From: an uncultured Clostridia bacterium
GTDB lineage: Bacteria > Bacillota > Clostridia > Christensenellales > UBA1242
Length of the DNA stretch: 40,757 nt
Direction: 5' to 3'
NCBI GenBank assembly: GCA_934772445.1
Contig: CAKVMJ010000012.1
Location: 1 to 40,757 of the forward strand
Shown: piece by piece, positions 26,684-34,681 of the stretch
Numbering within the stretch: the first letter of the stretch is position 1
Layout of the letters: each line of letters begins with the position of its first letter
Notes under the pieces: generated by a model
Told to the model about the DNA's origin: nothing
Seen by the model: the letters and a program-made list of their open reading frames with translations, nothing else
Database searches by the model: none
Position numbers and translations under genes: made by a program

Positions 26684-26845
26684 ATTTATAACCCACTTTA
26701 AAATCTTAGAATATATCTAAATTAAGCCAAAATTTGAACTTATGCATATCATTAAGAATATTGTAAAATTTAAAGGTTTGCATAATACCTTAAATTTGAT
26801 ATTTTAAGGATTTTGATAAAAAGAATATATAATTTATTACAAATA
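26684..26845. other. Intergenic stretch with inverted repeats
   Basis: No gene is seen. AAATTTAAAGG and CCTTAAATTT flank the 11-mer TTTGCATAATA (26777-26787), making it the loop of a possible hairpin; CCTTAAA/TTTAAGG forms another small hairpin just after. Confidence 0.5.
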
Positions 26846-26880
26846 AAAAGAACTCTATCGTTAATTGATAAAGTTCTTTT
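26846..26880 (-). terminator. Terminator of the GIY-YIG/zinc-ribbon/BspA operon
   Basis: AAAAGAACT and AGTTCTTTT pair (9 bp), continued by TATC/GATA, with T-rich sequence following on the minus strand. Confidence 0.75.
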
Positions 26881-26954
26881 TTAATCGTAATAAATCAACC
26901 TACTAAAAATTATCTTTTACAAATTTTTCAAAAGATGGTATTTCTATCATATAT

Positions 26955-27842
26955 TTAATCAAAATTATAATTATATGTGATATCTGGAACTAACCTATAA
27001 AATTTATATGTTGTTCGATCATAATATCTACAATAAACATCACCATTATTATAAATATTTTCCCATTCCTCTTGAGTACCTTCATAATATAAATACATTA
27101 AAGTTTTAGGAAAAATTGTTGACCCTAATATTTTTACGGTTTTATGTAATTTAATTTCAGTTATTGATGTTTCTTTAAACGCATCTGAACCAATACTGAC
27201 CACAAAATTAGGAATATTTATTGATGTTAAACTACTCGCATTATAAAAACAACCATTCGCAATTATTGTTACTGTTTCAGGAATAGTATAACTTGATTTA
27301 GTCCTTCCTTGCGGATAAATATAAATATAAGATTGATCTTTATTAAACAAAACACCATCAACAGAAGATAATGCAGAATTCAATGAATCCACATATATAT
27401 TTTCAAGATTTGTGCAATAATAAAACCAATTAAAACAATCACTTCTTAAATATCTTGGCAAAGTAATTTCTGTAATATTTTCACAATTCCAGAACGCCAT
27501 ATAACCTATTTGTGTTATTGAATTTGGGATATATATTTTGTTCGTTTTAGAATATCTAAAACCCCCATTGGGAATCTTTGTTACAGATTTATTATTATAT
27601 ATAGAAGGAATATTTATTGTAGATTTTTTTGTTGTATCCAATATTCTAACAGCATAAGAATCTCCATCTTCTTCAAATCTTAAATTTAATATTGAATCAT
27701 CTATAATTTGAGGAGTGGCAATAGAATATTTATAGTCTTCAGGTTCTTTATAAAAAATTAATATGGCAATACAAGAAATAAATGTTAGAATTATAGATAA
27801 TGTGATTAAAGTTGAAACTAATGTTTTTATCCTATCTTTCAT
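26955..27842 (-). CDS. BspA-type leucine-rich repeat protein with N-terminal membrane anchor
   Basis: The 295-residue product has one membrane segment (about 8-30, VSTLITLSIILTFISCIAILIF) and then BspA-type (LRR_5) repeats with the usual I-P-x-x-[VI]-x-x-I-G-x-x-A-F pattern, for example IYIPNSITQIGYMAFWNC, YTIPETVTIIANGCFYNA and INIPNFVVSIGSDAFKET. Such repeats act as binding surfaces outside the cell. The start at 27842 is chosen because GGTGGGGG lies before it; it overlaps the end of the zinc-ribbon gene by 11 bases, so translation is coupled. It is much shorter than typical BspA proteins and has no cell-wall signal. Confidence 0.85.
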   Translation of the reverse strand: MKDRIKTLVSTLITLSIILTFISCIAILIFYKEPEDYKYSIATPQIIDDSILNLRFEEDGDSYAVRILDTTKKSTINIPSIYNNKSVTKIPNGGFRYSKTNKIYIPNSITQIGYMAFWNCENITEITLPRYLRSDCFNWFYYCTNLENIYVDSLNSALSSVDGVLFNKDQSYIYIYPQGRTKSSYTIPETVTIIANGCFYNASSLTSINIPNFVVSIGSDAFKETSITEIKLHKTVKILGSTIFPKTLMYLYYEGTQEEWENIYNNGDVYCRYYDRTTYKFYRLVPDITYNYNFD

Positions 27843-29079
27843 TTTCAGCCCCCACCATTTTAATCTCTTCAATTTCCTGCTCAGTCAACTTATCTAATTT
27901 ATATCTTTTTAGCAACACCTCAAGTCCTTTCAACTTCTGCAATTGCTGAGATTTAAGAAACTCATAAATAAAAGTTTCACGCTTTTTTAACATGTATTGA
28001 CTCAATATTACTGCTGTTAAACATAACCCAACGCATAAAATTATGCCCAAAACTTTTGTACCTTCACTTATTCCATTAATTGAAGCTATAAGAAAAATTA
28101 ATGAAGTTAAAATAGACATAGATAACGCTACCAAACTTCCAATTAATAAAGGTTTTGTTTGTTTTGTAGCTTTTCCTAATAATTTTTTATTTGCAGATGG
28201 ATATTGAATAGCCATCATATCATTATACCCACACAATGATTTTATGGTATAATCTTCATCTTCTAATGTATAGTTTAGAATATATTGAGGCACAACATAA
28301 GATTTAATTTCGTGAGATTCTCTAATCGAAGAAGAAAAACTTGTATATCTATCTCCTGGTAATGAATTTTTACATTTATATGAAGCATCTTTACTGCAAG
28401 AATCAATCACTTTATCAATCTGTTCTTCAGATGGCGTTTCTGGCGAAACTATATTTTTATTAGCATTATATCTTAGTTGTGGTTGGTTATCCACCCATTT
28501 AGAAAATACTTTTTCTATAGCTGAAACTTCTCCATCTGCATCAAAATCATAACTATCTAAGCAAATTCCTTCTGAATATGCAAAATCTTTAGAACCATTT
28601 AAAGGACTCCAATCTGTTACAGTTCTAGTTTTTTCAACTTGTTTATTTTCATATCTATTTTTAGAACGATTATAAACACTTTCTGTTGTTTTGTATTTCT
28701 CCTGTCTATCATAACCAATTGACACCGTATATGAAACTTTTATATCTAAATTTATTTTTGCATATTTCCTATAAACTGTTTCAACTGGTTCAAATTGTAT
28801 TTCATCAAATATATCGCTTGGCGTTTCGTTATTTTTTGCCAATGCTATTAAAGCCGATCTTAAAAAGTATTCTGGTGTGTTTGTTGCCACGACTTCATAA
28901 AATGGCAAACCTTTATCTATTTTATCAATATGTAGATGTATTTCATTATTGGTAATATTTGTGGATTTTTTATCAATAAAAGTTTTTGTACCACAATGCT
29001 TGCAGATACAATAATCTGAATTTGTAATTTCTAATTCATTTGAACCACAATTTGAGCATACTAACTTTTTTCTCCCCAT
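27832..29079 (-). CDS. Zinc-ribbon membrane protein of unknown function
   Basis: In the 415-residue product an N-terminal zinc ribbon (CSNC at 8-11, CKHC at 26-29) is followed by a beta-rich region of about 270 residues (positions 60-300) with no recognisable motif, two membrane segments (311-333 and 342-363) and a charged helical C-terminus (KKRETF ... KMVGAENER). Both ends are therefore probably in the cytoplasm. AGGAGG lies just before two consecutive ATG codons at 29082 and 29079; the second has the better spacing. It is the middle gene of a three-gene operon, 35 bases after the GIY-YIG gene. Confidence 0.7.
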   Translation of the reverse strand: MGRKKLVCSNCGSNELEITNSDYCICKHCGTKTFIDKKSTNITNNEIHLHIDKIDKGLPFYEVVATNTPEYFLRSALIALAKNNETPSDIFDEIQFEPVETVYRKYAKINLDIKVSYTVSIGYDRQEKYKTTESVYNRSKNRYENKQVEKTRTVTDWSPLNGSKDFAYSEGICLDSYDFDADGEVSAIEKVFSKWVDNQPQLRYNANKNIVSPETPSEEQIDKVIDSCSKDASYKCKNSLPGDRYTSFSSSIRESHEIKSYVVPQYILNYTLEDEDYTIKSLCGYNDMMAIQYPSANKKLLGKATKQTKPLLIGSLVALSMSILTSLIFLIASINGISEGTKVLGIILCVGLCLTAVILSQYMLKKRETFIYEFLKSQQLQKLKGLEVLLKRYKLDKLTEQEIEEIKMVGAENER

Positions 29080-29113
29080 CATTCCTCCTATGTGTATTTA
29101 TTTATAAAATTTA

Positions 29114-29866
29114 TTAATATTTACAATACATTACTGGGTTTGCCGCACCCTTAACTCTATATTCTTTAGGTATTCTTTTATGTAGAAAAATATTTTTTAT
29201 ATTTTTTTCAGCATCTTCCCCTATAAATTCAATTCTTCCTTCACATTTAAAGCATTTATGCCATTCGTTTACTTTATATACTGCTTCAACAACACCATTT
29301 GTAACAGACAAAACATAAGGATATTTTTTTGCTCTTTCTAAACCGAGAACCCAAGCACTTCTTGTGGCATCATACCTATTCCCTCTTTCAGAAATAGCCA
29401 ATTCCGTCGTTTTTATCATAATATATTTAGGATTACTTGGGTTATCTACATATTCTTCCGCACCTATCTTTCTTTCTAGTGTTATTGCATTTGCACAACT
29501 AAAATCACCACATCCGCTAACCTTATTTGCGAGTTTGCCAAGTGAAAACACTTCAATTAAAACCTTTTCAATTTTTAATGCCTCTTCATTTGTTAAATGA
29601 TACGCTTGAATAACTGCAATAACATCTAAACCAGCATCTAAAATTTCTTTAATGATATCAAACTTTAATGAATAATTTTCATCACCTTCTTCAAGATAAT
29701 TTTCACCATCAAAATTTTTTAATGCATCATTTTTATGTGCAAACACACGATTATTTTTTCCTTTTCCAACATAAAATGTTTGTCCATCTCTAGGATCTAC
29801 AAGTCTATAAACATAATATCCTAAATCCTTACATACTTTTGGACTAAATTTAGTAAGTTCTTCCAT
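29114..29866 (-). CDS. GIY-YIG nuclease-domain protein (LEM-3-like)
   Basis: The 250-residue product has near its N-terminus GYYVYRLVDPRDGQTFYVGKG, the GIY-YIG pattern (YVY ... FYVG), followed by Arg in NNRVFAH and a Glu in NEEALKIEKVLIEVF, matching catalytic positions in LEM-3-like nucleases. The C-terminal 100 residues (AWVLGLERAKKYPYVLSVTN, then RIPKEYRVKGAANPV) look like a small PUA/EVE-like substrate-binding module; that part is inference. It probably cuts DNA or RNA structures. I chose the ATG at 29866; a TTG four codons earlier is the alternative. It is the first gene of the operon, behind a perfect promoter overlapped by direct repeats. Confidence 0.75.
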   Translation of the reverse strand: MEELTKFSPKVCKDLGYYVYRLVDPRDGQTFYVGKGKNNRVFAHKNDALKNFDGENYLEEGDENYSLKFDIIKEILDAGLDVIAVIQAYHLTNEEALKIEKVLIEVFSLGKLANKVSGCGDFSCANAITLERKIGAEEYVDNPSNPKYIMIKTTELAISERGNRYDATRSAWVLGLERAKKYPYVLSVTNGVVEAVYKVNEWHKCFKCEGRIEFIGEDAEKNIKNIFLHKRIPKEYRVKGAANPVMYCKY

Positions 29867-29878
29867 ACAACCATCCAA

Positions 29879-29916
29879 TTCAATATTTTATTTAATTATA
29901 TTCAATATTTTATTTA
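29879..29916. repeat. Two 16-bp direct repeats on the divergent promoter region (candidate XRE operator)
   Basis: TTCAATATTTTATTTA occurs at 29879-29894 and again, identical, at 29901-29916, a 22-bp step of about two helical turns. One copy fills the spacer of the minus promoter and the other covers its start site. This position suits a repressor, most likely the XRE protein encoded next door. Confidence 0.6.
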
Positions 29917-29923
29917 TTGTCAA
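29895..29923 (-). promoter_or_regulatory. Perfect consensus promoter of the GIY-YIG operon
   Basis: TTGACA (29923-29918), 17-base spacer, TATAAT (29900-29895) on the minus strand. A palindrome AAACAAATTGTTT (29935-29947) lies between it and the XRE gene. Confidence 0.8.
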
Positions 29924-29970
29924 ACATTATAATAAACAAATTGTTTAAAATATATTAAGGAATAAATAAT

Positions 29971-30291
29971 ATGTTTAAATTAAGAGAAATAAGAGAAGAA
30001 AAAAAGTTACAACAAAAGGATATTGCAATAAAACTTAATAGAACCATCGCCTGCATTTCATCATGGGAAACTGGGAAGACTGAACCTGGGCTAGAAGATT
30101 TGCGAATGCTTGCTAATTTATTAGATGTTCCTGTTGATTATCTAATAGGAAGAACTGATGATTATGGTTTTTTAGTAGATAATCAACCAAATCATTATAA
30201 AGAGATAGAATCATATTTAAGCAAACTTAGTACAAGCGAGCAATACCAAGTTTTAGGTTTTATAAAATCATTTTTAATAAACAAAAAATAA
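29971..30291 (+). CDS. XRE-family transcriptional regulator
   Basis: The 106-residue product has a Cro/cI-type helix-turn-helix at residues 5-60 (REIREEKKLQQKDIAIKLNR, recognition helix near TIACISSWETG, then PGLEDLRMLANLLDVPVDYL and IGRTDD). A short helical tail (70-106) may dimerise it. AAGGA lies about 10 bases before the ATG. It is divergent from the GIY-YIG operon across 104 bases that hold a perfect promoter, two direct repeats and a palindrome, so it probably controls both transcripts. Its own promoter could not be placed. Confidence 0.93.
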   Translation: MFKLREIREEKKLQQKDIAIKLNRTIACISSWETGKTEPGLEDLRMLANLLDVPVDYLIGRTDDYGFLVDNQPNHYKEIESYLSKLSTSEQYQVLGFIKSFLINKK

Positions 30292-30311
30292 ATATCTATT
30301 AAGAACACAAA

Positions 30312-30341
30312 AAAATACAAGGTTTATTCACCTTGTATTTT
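30312..30341. terminator. Bidirectional terminator between convergent genes
   Basis: AAAATACAAGGT and ACCTTGTATTTT pair over 12 bp with loop TTATTC, with T runs on both strands. It serves the XRE gene (plus) and the coiled-coil gene (minus). Confidence 0.85.
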
Positions 30342-30345
30342 TATT

Positions 30346-33300
30346 TTAGTGCCTTTTATTGAAATAATTAATTGCTTTTTGAGTTACTGCTATATCATCG
30401 TGAAGTCTAGCAATATGTTTTTCTGCTAATTGGTAATTTCTTTCCAAATCAGGCAATCTCTTTTTATTAGCATCAAGATATGCTTTGCTAGATGCAACAA
30501 CATCTCTTAATTGGTCTAAATCTTTTTGAGCATTTTCTAATTTTTCTCTTTTAGCATCAGCAATTTTTCCATTATTTCTAACGCCATATAAAGCTATTTT
30601 TTGTTTTGCAACACTGGCTTCTTTCTTATCTAATTTTTTAGCATCTCTATCATAAGCCTTTTGCAATCTAACAATTGGCATATAATCTTTTTTAATTGTT
30701 GCTAATTCTTTTTCGGCATCTTGAAGTTCGGCATTTAAAAGTTGCAATCTATTTTCATAATAACTTTGTTCATAAACTGGAAGGAATTTATTTTCTTTCT
30801 TTACATCAATAATTTCATCAGGAGCATCATTACTTATTTGTTTTTTTTTTGATGCATCAGATGTTTCAACTTCTGTTGTTTCTTTAGTTCTTTTTACAGT
30901 TTGAGTAAATTCAACGCCATTAGTTGTTTTTACTGGAGCTTCGAAAGTTTTTAAAGTTAAAATACTATTATTTAATCTTTCAACTGCAGATCTTTGTTTA
31001 GCACTTCTTCTTTCCATTTCTTCAGCTTGTCTTTGAGAATCTGCAAGTTGTTGTTGCATTCTCTCTTTAGCTTCTTGAACTTCTCTAGCCAATTTTTCTT
31101 TTTCTAGATTTAATTCTCTAATTTTTTCGGCTTCAACTTTTTGAAGTTCTAATTGAACTTTAGCTTCGCTTGCCTTTTCAGCATTTGTTTTTTCAAGCTT
31201 TGAAGTATCTCTCATAATCTTAGCAAGTCTTGCATTCATTTCTGCAATTTTTCTAAACTTATCGCTTTGGTTATCCCCTGCTTTCATCTCAAGTCTAGTT
31301 GCTTTTTGATCTTTTCTAATTTGATTAAGTTCTTCTTCTCTAGCTTTTAAATCTTTTTGAAGTTTATTTAATTCTTCTTGTTGTTTTGTATAATCTTCTT
31401 GTTGTTTCTTTAAATCTTCAATTTCTTTTTCTTTTTCAGCAATTTCTGCTTTTGATTCATTCAATTCATCTGTAATTCTTTCAAGCAATTCTTTTCTATC
31501 TTCATTTTGTTTGTTTTGAACAGAAATCAATTCTTCCTCTTTTTCTGCCCATTCTTCTTTCATTGCTTCTAATTCTTTCATTTGATTTGAATAATCTTCA
31601 TTTTGTTGTTTTAGATTATCTATTTCAGTTTGTTTTTCTTTAATTGCATTTTCTTTTTCTTCATTTTCTTTTTGCTTATCCACAATTGCTTGTTTGCTTT
31701 CTTCAAGTTCTGCAACTAAATCATCAATCTTTTGTTTATCTTCTTCACGAAGTTTGTTTTGAACTGCAAGCAATTCTTCTTCTTTCTTAGTCCATTCTTC
31801 TTTCATTGCTTCTAGTTCTTCAATTTCTTTAGAATAATCTTCTTGTTTCTTTTTCAAATCTTCAATTTCAGCTTGTTTTGCTTCCATTTCATCAACTGAT
31901 GCAACAAGGTCGCTAGTTAATTTATCTATTTGTTGTTGGTCGCTTTCTCTTTGCTCTTCTTGAAGTTTGATTAAATTAGCTTCTTTCTCAGCCCATTCTT
32001 GTTTTAATTGTTCTAATTCTGCTTTTTCTTTAGAATAATCTTCTTTAATCTTTTGAAGATTATTAATTTCTTGTTCTTTAGATTTAATCTCTTCTTTGCT
32101 TAAAGTTAAATCTTTTGTTAACTTATCTATTTCTGCTTTATTTGCTTCATCTTGAGCTTTTTGCATTTCTGCAATTTCTTTTTCTCTATCTTGCCATTCT
32201 TTCTTTAGGTTCTCAAGTTCTTGCTTTTCAGCAGTTGCATCTTCATTTTCTTTTCTTAATGTTTCAATTTCTTTCTTTTTATTAGCAATATCTTTCTTTG
32301 CTTTTTCTAAATCTTCTGATAAATCATCAATAATTCTTTGATTTTCAGATTTTTGTTGGCGTTGTTGATAAAGAAGTTCATCTTCTCTCTCTTGCCATTC
32401 TCTCTTTAATCTATAAAGCTCATCTTTTTCTTTGCTTCTTGTTAGAGTTTCTTTTCTTAAAGCATCAATTTCTTTATCTTTTTCTTTTAATGTTTGTTTT
32501 GATTCATCTAAATCTCTTTCAAGATTAGCTGCTTGTTTTTCAAGTCTTTCTTTATAAAATTCTTGTTCTTTTCTATACCAATCTTGTTTAACTTGTTCAA
32601 GTTCTTTTAGTTCTTTATTATATTGTTCTCTAACTTCTGCTAGCTCTCTAGTTCTATCTTCTCTTTCTCTCTTTTCCCTATCAAGCCTATCATCATCTCT
32701 ATAATTATTTCTATTATCATATTTATTATAACGATTATCATTATAACGATCATTATAGCGATTATCATTATATCTGCGGTCTTTTCTAAAGTCTTTTCTA
32801 TTATCCTTATCTTTATCCGCACTCTTTAATTCTTCAATTTGTTTATTCTTTTCTTCAATTTGTTTCTTATAATCTTCAATTTGGTCTGAAATTATTTTTG
32901 CATAAGGATCATCATTCTTTTCAGTTTTAGTTTCAACCTTTTCTTCTTTCTTTTCTTCAGGTTTAACTTCAGCCTTTTGATCATTCAATTTTTCTTCTTG
33001 AGCTTTACTAGCTTTTAATTCTTCTCTTAATTTTGCAATCTCTTCTCTAAGTTCATCAGTTTCACTAGTTGTTTTAACCGCTCTAGGAGCTTGTTCACTG
33101 CTAGCCATAACCGCTTGAGCTCTAACTTGAGGTTTTTGTTGTTGTCTGCCACCATCTTTAAGTTCGTTCTTAGCTTGAACTGTTACATCATCAAGCAATT
33201 TAGCAAATTGTTCTTCAGATAAATCACCATTTTGAGCAACAACTTTCTTTTGCTCTGGAGCTTTAGAAACAGAATTGAAATTTGATGCATTTGCTTTAGC

Positions 33301-33672
33301 TAATTCTTCTAATTTCTTTTGTTCTTCATCAGCTTTAGCTAAATCAACATCTTTTTCATCTTCTTCTTTATCTGTATCTTCAATAAGTTTTAAATTATTT
33401 GATTTAGGCTCATCAATATCTGTATATTTAACTGCTTCTCCACCTTTAGGAGCATCAATTCTATACACAACAACATCTTCTTCCTTAATTTCTTTTTCGT
33501 TGTTTGATTTCGATTGATTTTCTTCTTTACCTTGTCTATTAAAATAAACGCCCTTATGCTTATCTGAAGCGCACATAATAGCATCTATAATGATAGAAAA
33601 AATAAATGCACATACACCAACAATTGCAAGCATCAATACAACATTTAAAATAACATTCAATACACCGTTCAT
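30346..33672 (-). CDS. Membrane-anchored coiled-coil protein with 67-residue tandem repeats
   Basis: The 1108-residue product has one N-terminal membrane segment (6-31, no cleavage site), then an acidic/Gln-rich region (40-290), a short Arg-Asn-Tyr-rich stretch (about 300-325, RYNDRYNDNRYNKYDN) and a long coiled coil (about 330-860). Inside the coil a motif [EK]-[ED]-W-x-x-[KR]-E-x-[EN]-[LI] recurs at Trp365, 426, 493, 560, 627 and 708, with a Leu at 775; steps are 61, 67, 67, 67, 81 and 67. 67 equals eight heptads plus one hendecad. Another coil region ends the protein. This could be a cell-structure or surface-scaffold protein; there is no motor domain or known name. AAGGTAA precedes the ATG. 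No promoter lies between it and ssrA, so read-through from tmRNA/smpB is possible. Confidence 0.8.
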   Translation of the reverse strand: MNGVLNVILNVVLMLAIVGVCAFIFSIIIDAIMCASDKHKGVYFNRQGKEENQSKSNNEKEIKEEDVVVYRIDAPKGGEAVKYTDIDEPKSNNLKLIEDTDKEEDEKDVDLAKADEEQKKLEELAKANASNFNSVSKAPEQKKVVAQNGDLSEEQFAKLLDDVTVQAKNELKDGGRQQQKPQVRAQAVMASSEQAPRAVKTTSETDELREEIAKLREELKASKAQEEKLNDQKAEVKPEEKKEEKVETKTEKNDDPYAKIISDQIEDYKKQIEEKNKQIEELKSADKDKDNRKDFRKDRRYNDNRYNDRYNDNRYNKYDNRNNYRDDDRLDREKREREDRTRELAEVREQYNKELKELEQVKQDWYRKEQEFYKERLEKQAANLERDLDESKQTLKEKDKEIDALRKETLTRSKEKDELYRLKREWQEREDELLYQQRQQKSENQRIIDDLSEDLEKAKKDIANKKKEIETLRKENEDATAEKQELENLKKEWQDREKEIAEMQKAQDEANKAEIDKLTKDLTLSKEEIKSKEQEINNLQKIKEDYSKEKAELEQLKQEWAEKEANLIKLQEEQRESDQQQIDKLTSDLVASVDEMEAKQAEIEDLKKKQEDYSKEIEELEAMKEEWTKKEEELLAVQNKLREEDKQKIDDLVAELEESKQAIVDKQKENEEKENAIKEKQTEIDNLKQQNEDYSNQMKELEAMKEEWAEKEEELISVQNKQNEDRKELLERITDELNESKAEIAEKEKEIEDLKKQQEDYTKQQEELNKLQKDLKAREEELNQIRKDQKATRLEMKAGDNQSDKFRKIAEMNARLAKIMRDTSKLEKTNAEKASEAKVQLELQKVEAEKIRELNLEKEKLAREVQEAKERMQQQLADSQRQAEEMERRSAKQRSAVERLNNSILTLKTFEAPVKTTNGVEFTQTVKRTKETTEVETSDASKKKQISNDAPDEIIDVKKENKFLPVYEQSYYENRLQLLNAELQDAEKELATIKKDYMPIVRLQKAYDRDAKKLDKKEASVAKQKIALYGVRNNGKIADAKREKLENAQKDLDQLRDVVASSKAYLDANKKRLPDLERNYQLAEKHIARLHDDIAVTQKAINYFNKRH

Positions 33673-33736
33673 AAATTACCTTATCCCCTTATTATTATTT
33701 TTATTAATTTTTCCACCTAAATTAACTTTAGTTGAT

Positions 33737-34095
33737 TGGTGGAGATGGCGGGGGTCGAACCCGCGTCCAAAATGTAAGTGTTAAATACTTCTATATGTTT
33801 AGTTGATTGTGAAATTTCATTTAACCCAACCCCACCAACAAAATCGAATTAAACTATTTGGCTAAAATTCTTTAATTAAAATACCAAACGATTTTAACTA
33901 CATATTCCACTAATCTTATGCCTCGATTATACCGTGGAATCAATAACCGAAACACTAGCTAACCTTAAGCGGCTTGAGCTAGAACAGAATTATTTCTGTC
34001 TGCATTTAAATTTAATTTGCCGTTTTTAACGCAGTACAGCCCTGCGACATACTTAACTTAATCTTTCTCATCTTGTCGATACCAAATTCATCCCC
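33737..34095 (-). ncRNA. ssrA: Transfer-messenger RNA
   Basis: The 359-base RNA has a 5' end GGGGATGAATTTGGTATCGAC and a 3' end GGGTTCGACCCCCGCCATCT, then CCACCA, that are the tRNA-like halves of one-piece tmRNA; the acceptor stem pairs GGGGATG with CATCTCC. It rescues ribosomes on broken mRNAs, adding a degradation tag. The encoded tag is at 33965-34021. It lies 13 bases after smpB on the same strand and may share its transcript, since no convincing promoter of its own is seen. The CCA end is encoded. Confidence 0.96.
33965..34021 (-). other. tmRNA tag reading frame
   Basis: Reading from the likely resume codon GGC (34021) gives GKLNLNADRNNSVLAQAA and TAA. The hydrophobic C-terminal end fits a proteolysis signal but is LAQAA rather than the usual ALAA. 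The resume codon is inferred from its place after AAAAAC and from the open frame; a GCA six codons later is the less likely alternative. Confidence 0.75.
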
Positions 34096-34108
34096 ATTAA
34101 AAACGAGA

Positions 34109-34561
34109 TTAGTTATATCGTTTTATTTCTCTTTCAACTTCTCGTTTTAAATCTTTATCTTTGATTGAGTCTTTTTTATCATAAAGTTTTTTACCTTTTA
34201 CAAGACCAATCTCAACCTTAACAAATTTGTTTGCCTTTAAGTATATTTTAAGCGGTACGCAAGAGAAGCCTTTCTCTCTCATCTTTGAAATTAACTTTAA
34301 GATTTCTTTTTTGTTTAATAACAACTTTCGATCTCTTTTTTCATCAATTTCAAAACCTCCAAAATTTTCAAACTTTTTTATGAACATATTCTTCACAAAA
34401 ATTTCATCTTTTGGAGTAAACCAAATAAAACTATCTTTTAAATTAACATTTCCAGCCCTAATTGATTTAACTTCACTTCCCTCTAAAGCAATACCTGCTT
34501 CAATAGTAGAAACTACAAAATAATCAAAATACGCTTTCTTATTTGTTGCTATAATTTTCAT
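34109..34561 (-). CDS. smpB: SsrA-binding protein SmpB
   Basis: Binds tmRNA and mimics the codon-anticodon part in the ribosomal A site. In the 150-residue protein (normal length) the family motifs are visible: GIALEGSEVKSIRAGNVNLK (about 23-42), the KIYLKANKFVKVEIGLVKGK stretch (about 104-123) and the basic tail starting KLYDKKDSIKDKDLKREV that enters the mRNA channel. It sits directly before ssrA and after rnr. GAGG lies ten bases before the ATG. Confidence 0.97.
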   Translation of the reverse strand: MKIIATNKKAYFDYFVVSTIEAGIALEGSEVKSIRAGNVNLKDSFIWFTPKDEIFVKNMFIKKFENFGGFEIDEKRDRKLLLNKKEILKLISKMREKGFSCVPLKIYLKANKFVKVEIGLVKGKKLYDKKDSIKDKDLKREVEREIKRYN

Positions 34562-34575
34562 AATTTCTTGCCTCT

Positions 34576-34604
34576 ATTTTAGCATTTTCAATAAAAAATT
34601 TCAA
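34576..34604 (-). promoter_or_regulatory. Possible smpB promoter
   Basis: TTGAAA (34604-34599), 17-base spacer, TAAAAT (34581-34576) preceded by TGC. The start would fall within or just after the GAGG ribosome site, leaving a leader of only about 8 bases, so this may be fortuitous or give a leaderless-like transcript. Confidence 0.4.
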
Positions 34605-34681
34605 TACTTGTTTTCAAATTTTTTTATATAATATAATTATATAAAGCCTAAACTATAGTTTTTTGTCAAAAAATACAACTT

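Noticed and set aside
26736..26830. Second small RNA gene downstream of SRP RNA
   Set aside because: The short inverted repeats do not form a promoter-structure-terminator unit and the base composition is plain intergenic.
29867..29878. TTG start four codons upstream in the GIY-YIG gene
   Set aside because: The ATG at 29866 has a weak GGATGG site and matches where the conserved domain begins; the TTG has no ribosome site and sits inside a direct repeat.
32690..32775. CRISPR-like or tandem DNA repeats in the coiled-coil gene
   Set aside because: The repeated bases encode the Arg-Asn-Tyr-rich protein stretch in frame, with irregular spacing and no spacer structure.
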